A stretch of 64,000 nt of DNA from Thermostichus sp047461615 (lineage in GTDB: Bacteria > Cyanobacteriota > Cyanobacteriia > Thermostichales > Thermostichaceae), in assembly GCF_047461615.1 (NCBI RefSeq), contig NZ_JANSHI010000012.1:1-64000 (forward strand). Direction: 5' to 3'. The translations under genes were made by a program, and so were the position numbers. The notes beneath the pieces were generated by a model, which was not told where the DNA came from, ran no database searches, and saw only the letters and a list, made by a program, of their open reading frames with translations. Of the stretch, positions 59,966 to 64,000 are shown in pieces. Each line of letters opens with the position of its first letter. Position 1 is the stretch's first letter.

Positions 59966-60034
59966 GCCCTCAGTCAGGCCTCCCCAACCTAGGGGCTGGG
60001 TTGCAGCCTGGATCTCTAAAAGATCTTGAGTACA

Positions 60035-60105
60035 AGCGGGCGAACGGAATCGAACCGTCAACAGCAGTTTGGAAGACTGCGGTTTTACCATTAAACTACG
60101 CCCGC
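60035..60105 (-). tRNA. tRNA-Gly (anticodon UCC)
   Basis: Read on the minus strand: acceptor GCGGGCG/CGCCCGC, anticodon stem GCAGT/ACTGC with loop CTTCCAA (anticodon UCC), and a T arm with loop TTCGATT. Length is 71 bases, CCA is not encoded, and the discriminator is U. It reads GGA and GGG codons. Confidence 0.96.
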
Positions 60106-60189
60106 ACAGGTGTTTGCTTCTGCCCAACAATAATAGCACCTGGCGAGGGTACCCCCTCAAGAGGCTTCCCTTCAAAGACAAGAGGTGTC

Positions 60190-60633
60190 TCATCGACGCT
60201 GGAGCTGCTTTTGGCGTTTTTTCTGCCACTGCCGAAACTCTTTTTCGTAGCGTTCCCCTTCCGTCTGGTAGGTGCTCCAGCCCTTGAGGGCAACAGCCAG
60301 GCCCCAGCCCATCAGTATAAACAGCGACCAAGACAGCCCTCCGCCGGAGAGCCAATCCAAGCCTACTAGGAAGCTGTTGACAATGGCATACCGCCCCAGC
60401 AATTGGTAAAACTGCCGCTGGCGGTAGCGTTGAAACTCACGCCGTTGGTTGGTTAGTTGCTGCCAGGCTCTCCATTCCCGCTCGGCCTCCTCCAGCTCTT
60501 GGGGGGAGATCCCCAGCTCGGCGGCCATCTCCTCCAGTTGCGAGCGGGTAAACTCACCAAGGCGCGGCTGGCGAGCGATGGCCCGCTGCAGGATCTGCTG
60601 CACGTCCTCTTGGCTGTAGCGGGATCTGGACAT
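60190..60633 (-). CDS. 2TM-domain membrane protein
   Basis: The 147-aa product starts with a helical region (EDVQQILQRAIARQPRLGEF, then a QLEEMAAELGISPQELEEAE segment) resembling a SHOCT-like or DNA-binding-like helix pair. It ends with a 2TM domain: two closely spaced hydrophobic helices (YAIVNSFLVGLDWL and LSWSLFILMGWGLAVALKG) flanked by basic, aromatic residues. The 2TM domain is found at the ends of bacterial regulators and as small proteins of unknown role. There is no signal peptide and both ends should face the cytoplasm. Its ATG is about 75 bases from the stop of the SRPBCC gene upstream. Confidence 0.82.
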   Translation of the reverse strand: MSRSRYSQEDVQQILQRAIARQPRLGEFTRSQLEEMAAELGISPQELEEAEREWRAWQQLTNQRREFQRYRQRQFYQLLGRYAIVNSFLVGLDWLSGGGLSWSLFILMGWGLAVALKGWSTYQTEGERYEKEFRQWQKKRQKQLQRR

Positions 60634-60709
60634 TTGACGATAGGAAACCTGACGACTCTTAGTTTAGGGCAGGCAGACTTGGCAGCTCCCCAATCCCAGC
60701 CAAGGGTAG

Positions 60710-61273
60710 CTAGGGAGAAGATCCCCATAGACTTAGGCAGCGCTCCCGAATGGCCTGCAGGTTGAGGGCGAGATCGCGGCGGATGCGCCGTTCTACTAGG
60801 CCAACTGGCATGCGGCGCGGCGGTTGCACCTGCAGGTGGTAGGTGAGCAGGGTCTGCTGCTCTAGCCAGTCGGCTAGCTCCCAAAACCCCTCGAAGATGA
60901 GGAAATCCCCTTCTACTTCTTGAAAGCGCAGTTGGTGGGGAAACACTTCCTCGATAGCCAGCACCACCGCTGCAGAAAACCGGGCAAACAGAACTTGCTG
61001 GGATCCCACTTGACGCACCAGTTTGCGGCCATTCTGGCTGCCGAGGAGGCGACTTTCCACCAGGTTAGGAATAAACTCCGCCAGATGGTCGTAGTCGGTT
61101 AAAACCTGCCAGACCTGCCGGCGCTCTACTGGGATCAAGATGCGGCCTTGCACTTGGCGGCGGCGCTCCCCCAAGTCTTCTACCTCTACCTCAATGTCTG
61201 AGAACTCCCTCCCGCTAAAGAGAGCAGGAGCTTCTAGGTGATCCTGGGGATCCCGGTCAAAACTGGAAGGCAT
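60710..61273 (-). CDS. SRPBCC-family (cyclase/dehydrase, START-like) protein
   Basis: This protein of about 187 aa has the SRPBCC ligand-binding fold of the polyketide cyclase/dehydrase (COQ10-like) group. The key strand reads RILIPVERRQVWQVLTDYDHLAEFIPNLVESRLL, followed by LVRQVGSQQVLFARFSAAVVLAIEEVFPHQLRF and the closing YHLQVQPPRRMPVGLVE segment. Such proteins bind a lipid or quinone in their cavity. In cyanobacteria they are common but uncharacterised. The frame reaches 61408, but MPSSFDRDPQDHLEAP at 61273 is the first residue fitting the family. It may share a transcript with the 81-aa protein upstream. Confidence 0.83.
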   Translation of the reverse strand: MPSSFDRDPQDHLEAPALFSGREFSDIEVEVEDLGERRRQVQGRILIPVERRQVWQVLTDYDHLAEFIPNLVESRLLGSQNGRKLVRQVGSQQVLFARFSAAVVLAIEEVFPHQLRFQEVEGDFLIFEGFWELADWLEQQTLLTYHLQVQPPRRMPVGLVERRIRRDLALNLQAIRERCLSLWGSSP

Positions 61274-61365
61274 GGCAAGAAAAGGGTTGAAAACTAAGGC
61301 AGGGGCTGCTAGCCCCTCAACAGGCTGAGTTCCCCTGCTGGAGCATTGTATAGGGGATAACGATC

Positions 61366-61611
61366 CTAAGAAAGAAGAGCCCGGAACCAACTCAGGATTA
61401 CCTGCCAAACTTGGTCGAGGAGGGCAAAGGGATCTCGCAGCTCCTGGAGCACCTGCCGCGGGCCGATTCTAAAGACCACGTACAAAACGGCTAGGAGGAT
61501 CACGATCCCCACCGCTGTCCAGATGGCCTCTCGAACTACCCGCACCCAGAAGACCAGCATAAAAATGGCGATGGCTACAGCGGCAACCAGCGGCAGTGTC
61601 TCCAGTACCAT
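61366..61611 (-). CDS. Small conserved hypothetical membrane protein
   Basis: The 81-aa product contains two hydrophobic helices (LVAAVAIAIFMLVFWVRVV and AIWTAVGIVILLAVLYVVFRI). An amphipathic C-terminal tail with DPFALLDQVWQVILSWFRALL follows. It resembles small conserved proteins of unknown function that occur in many cyanobacteria. The start at 61611 has GGGGGGA upstream. No function can be proposed beyond a membrane location. It precedes the SRPBCC gene on the same strand, about 90 bases from that gene's start. Confidence 0.75.
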   Translation of the reverse strand: MVLETLPLVAAVAIAIFMLVFWVRVVREAIWTAVGIVILLAVLYVVFRIGPRQVLQELRDPFALLDQVWQVILSWFRALLS

Positions 61612-61776
61612 CGTGCTTTCCCCCCTAGCTCAGTTTTGGCCTCTGAGGATCAGCCGAGCCGTCCTTGTTTTCCCAATCAAGAGTACAATCGAGCCATGCA
61701 GCGCCTGCAAGCAGCCTGAGTGAGCTGGGGAGAAGAAAGAGTTGGGAGCGTTGCTCCAGTTGCTGGCTAGTTGGAG

Positions 61777-62721
61777 ATGAGTGTGTTGGCTTCAGCAGGA
61801 TCCCCTCCCGACTTCGCAAGTGTGCCGCACTGCTCACGGCAGCGGATTCACCCCACTGCGGTGATCCATCCCAAGGCTGAGTTGCACGAGACGGTGCAGG
61901 TGGGCCCCTATGCCGTTATTGGCGAACATGTGCGCATTGGTGCCAACACCGTGGTGGGGGCCCATGTGGTGATCGAGGGCTGGACCGAGATTGGTGAGGA
62001 CAACCAGATTTTTCCAGGAGCGGTGCTGGGCACAGAGCCGCAGGACCTAAAGTACAACGGCGCACCCTCGCAGCTGGTCATTGGCAGGGGCAATCGCATT
62101 CGGGAGTTTGTCACCATTAACCGAGCCACCAACGAGGGAGAGGCGACGATAATTGGCGACTACAACCTGTTGATGGCCTATGTCCATGTCGCCCACAACT
62201 GCGTTATCGAAAATCAAGTGGTGATCACCAACGCGGTTTCCCTGGCTGGCCACATTCACATCGAGTCCCAGGCGCGCATCGGCGGCATGGTCGGGATCCA
62301 CCAGTTTACCCGGGTAGGGCGCCTGGCCATGGTGGGGGCGATGAGTCGGGTGGATCGCGATGTTCCACCCTACCTGTTGGTGGAGGGGCATCCAGCCCGC
62401 ATTCGTGGCCTCAACTTGGTGGGGCTGCGGCGAGCCAAGGGGATGGAGGGATCCCTGCCGGCCTTGCGCCAGGCCTACCGGCTGCTCTACCGCTCTGGAT
62501 TGCCCTTGGAAAAGGCGCTGCAAACGCTGCGGGAGAGCCTGCGAACCGAGAACGGGCAGAGCATCCTCTCCCTAGAGGGGAAAGAGCTGGTGGACGAGAC
62601 GGGATCCCTGCTACACCTGCTGCAATTTTTGGAAGATTCCCTTTCCCAGCCGCAACGGCGTGGTCCTCTGCCTGCCTTGCGTCGCAGCAAAGATGATGCT
62701 GAGGACGGGGACGACCTGTGA
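61777..62721 (+). CDS. lpxA: Acyl-ACP--UDP-N-acetylglucosamine O-acyltransferase LpxA
   Basis: LpxA performs the first step of lipid A synthesis, transferring a 3-hydroxyacyl chain to UDP-GlcNAc. The product of about 314 aa shows hexapeptide repeats (left-handed beta-helix) from IHPTAVIHPKAELHETVQVG onward, the catalytic His in MAYVHVAHNCVI, the conserved HQFTRVGRLAMVGAMSRV and the helical C-terminal domain (LVGLRRAKGMEGSLPALRQAYR). The last 50 residues form an acidic tail longer than in E. coli. The ATG at 61777 is chosen over a TTG two codons earlier. The stop overlaps the lpxB start as GTGA. lpxC, lpxD and fabZ are not in the window. Confidence 0.95.
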   Translation: MSVLASAGSPPDFASVPHCSRQRIHPTAVIHPKAELHETVQVGPYAVIGEHVRIGANTVVGAHVVIEGWTEIGEDNQIFPGAVLGTEPQDLKYNGAPSQLVIGRGNRIREFVTINRATNEGEATIIGDYNLLMAYVHVAHNCVIENQVVITNAVSLAGHIHIESQARIGGMVGIHQFTRVGRLAMVGAMSRVDRDVPPYLLVEGHPARIRGLNLVGLRRAKGMEGSLPALRQAYRLLYRSGLPLEKALQTLRESLRTENGQSILSLEGKELVDETGSLLHLLQFLEDSLSQPQRRGPLPALRRSKDDAEDGDDL

Positions 62722-63926
62722 GCCATCTGTTTGTCTGCACCGGCGAAGTCTCCGGGGATCTGCAGGCTGGCCATCTCATCCGCGAGCTGCTGCGCCAGCG
62801 TCCGCACCTGCGCATCACGGCAGTTGGGGGAGAGGAGATGGTTGCTGCTGGAGCCCGGCTGCTGCACCGCACAACTGAAATTGGCTCCATCGGTATTCTG
62901 GAGGCCCTTCCCTTCGTCCTCCCTGCGCTGTGGGCGGAGTGGAAGATCCGCCGCTTCCTAGAGCAAGATCCACCAGATCTAGCCATCCTGGTAGACTACA
63001 TCGGCGTCAACAGCCGCGTGGCTTCTCTGTTGCAGCGGCGGCGTATCCCTGCTGTCTACTACATTGCCCCCCAGGAATGGGTGTGGTCGCCCAGCAGCCG
63101 CCTCACCTACCGCCTAGCCCAGCAAATGCGGCTGATGGTGGCCATTTTCCCCGAGGAGGCCCGCTACTACGCCGCAGCAGGTGCCCGGGTTTGCTATGTC
63201 GGCCACCCCCTGCTGGATATTTTGGCAAGTGTCCCCGGTCGTGCGCAGGCCAGGGCGGAGTTGGGGATCCCGGAGGAGGCTACGGTGGTGGCGCTGCTGC
63301 CCGCCTCCCGCCGTCAGGAGTTGCGCTCAGTTTTGCCTATCCTGCTTCAGGCAGCGCGGCTGCTGCGGGCTCGTCTGCCCCAGGTGCAGTTTTGGGCGCC
63401 GCTGGCCTCGCCCCATTTTGCTGCCCCAATTGCCCGAGCCGCCCGCCGCTATGGGCTGGACGATCTCACCCTTTTCCTGCCTCGCCCTTCCCCTCCAAAG
63501 GCCCATCACCTGCTTTTGGCGGCTGCGGACCTAGTGTTGGCCAAGTCGGGCACCGTCAACCTGGAGGCAGCCATCTTGGGGATCCCGCAAGTGGTGATCT
63601 ACCGCCTCAACCCGCTCACCCTTTGGCTAGCCCGCCATTGGCTAAAGGTGTCGGTGCCCTTTATGGCTCCCCCCAATTTGGTGCTTATGCGTCCCATTGT
63701 GCCGGAGCTGCTCCAGGAGGAGGCCCAGCCGGAACGGATTGCCCAACTGGCGCTGGAGCTGCTGACCCGGCCCGAGCGCCGCGCCCAACTGCAGGCTGAC
63801 TACGCCGCCATGCGGGCAGCTCTGGGGGAGCCAGGAGTTCTGGCCCGCGCGGCCAAGGCCATTTTGGAAGTGCTCGACAGCGAGACCAGCTCCAAGGAAG
63901 CTCAGGCTCCGAGCGCTCTAGGCTAG
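62718..63926 (+). CDS. lpxB: Lipid-A-disaccharide synthase LpxB
   Basis: LpxB is a GT-B fold glycosyltransferase (GT19) joining UDP-2,3-diacylglucosamine and lipid X. The 402-aa protein starts at a GTG overlapping the lpxA stop, so translation is coupled. N-terminal signature: FVCTGEVSGDLQAGHLIREL. Then come the conserved LVDYIGVNSRVASLLQ region, YYIAPQEWVWSPSSRLTYRL, and the C-terminal nucleotide-binding segment including LLAAADLVLAKSGTVNLEAAI and PQVVIYRLNPLTLWLARHWL. The enzyme acts at the inner face of the plasma membrane. The gene end overlaps the stop of the minus-strand gene at the window edge by four bases. Confidence 0.94.
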   Translation: MSHLFVCTGEVSGDLQAGHLIRELLRQRPHLRITAVGGEEMVAAGARLLHRTTEIGSIGILEALPFVLPALWAEWKIRRFLEQDPPDLAILVDYIGVNSRVASLLQRRRIPAVYYIAPQEWVWSPSSRLTYRLAQQMRLMVAIFPEEARYYAAAGARVCYVGHPLLDILASVPGRAQARAELGIPEEATVVALLPASRRQELRSVLPILLQAARLLRARLPQVQFWAPLASPHFAAPIARAARRYGLDDLTLFLPRPSPPKAHHLLLAAADLVLAKSGTVNLEAAILGIPQVVIYRLNPLTLWLARHWLKVSVPFMAPPNLVLMRPIVPELLQEEAQPERIAQLALELLTRPERRAQLQADYAAMRAALGEPGVLARAAKAILEVLDSETSSKEAQAPSALG

Positions 63927-64000
63927 CCTGCCGAGAGAATGGCGTCCAACAAAGGATCGGCCCCAAAGCGCACCACATCGGTACAGGGCCGGCCCGTCTC
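63923..64000 (-). CDS. 3' end of an unidentified minus-strand gene
   Basis: The last 25 codons of a minus-strand frame run off the right edge, ending ETGRPCTDVVRFGADPLLDA then ILSAG and a stop. The convergent overlap with lpxB and the good codon use suggest a real gene. I loosely recall a similar ending in the TIGR00303/CobT-like nicotinate-nucleotide phosphoribosyltransferases of cyanobacteria, but 25 residues are too few to claim it. Confidence 0.5.
   Translation of the reverse strand, partial: ETGRPCTDVVRFGADPLLDAILSAG

Noticed and set aside
1..64000. CRISPR arrays or prophage
   Set aside because: No regularly spaced direct repeats, integrase, or phage structural genes were seen in the window.

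Overview
The window comes from a cyanobacterium. It carries psaA and psaB (photosystem I core), psbI (photosystem II), ftrV (ferredoxin-thioredoxin reductase), a phycobilisome-related protein, a Ser/Thr kinase ending in a GUN4 domain, and a type IV pilus chemotaxis (phototaxis-type) operon. The moderately high GC content, the striking abundance of the palindrome GGGATCCC where the usual cyanobacterial GCGATCGC would be expected, and the electron-transfer flavoprotein genes fit the hot-spring Synechococcus lineage (Yellowstone JA-3-3Ab / JA-2-3B'a type). That species assignment is an inference from recall, not a search.

Layout. 1-7.2 kb holds housekeeping genes: tsaE, lgt, recA, an SpoU-type methylase, rsmB, hisA and an M20 amidohydrolase. 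7.38-7.56 kb is a decayed right end of an IS200/IS605-type TnpB element with a long terminal hairpin. 7.6-16.5 kb is one minus-strand operon for DNA-end processing, transcribed mre11/sbcD - rad50/sbcC - nurA - a 198-aa unknown - herA - a secreted protein. Its genes overlap or nearly touch. This archaeal-style Mre11-Rad50-NurA-HerA set is the most interesting block. Divergent from it, with a structured leader, is psaA-psaB (16.9-21.4 kb) and its terminator. argS, etfB-etfA (fixAB-like) and yggT follow.

26.3-36.3 kb is a five-gene chemosensory operon: a PATAN-REC regulator, a CheY, a CheW, a methyl-accepting protein with no periplasmic domain, and a 1593-aa CheA-REC hybrid. The CheA has a 560-residue acidic linker that repeats a short LxxLF motif. 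It should control type IV pilus motility.

36.3-50.2 kb is mixed: a two-repeat DUF305 protein, lnt, tRNA-Thr(CGU), cbiT, ftrV, a phycobilisome-like protein, ftsH, glgP, a SpoIID-like protein, tadA, an HtrA protease and the kinase-GUN4 fusion. A fragment of a sulfide:quinone oxidoreductase gene survives at 50.34-50.56 kb.

50.7-64 kb holds a Ca2+-type P-ATPase, a TIGR01777 epimerase, a coiled-coil membrane protein, hemB coupled to an alpha/beta hydrolase, psbI, a small lipoprotein, bioY, an inositol-phosphatase-family enzyme, tRNA-Gly(UCC), three small conserved proteins, lpxA-lpxB, and the 3' end of a minus-strand gene cut by the window edge. Lgt, Lnt, LpxA and LpxB together indicate a standard Gram-negative envelope.
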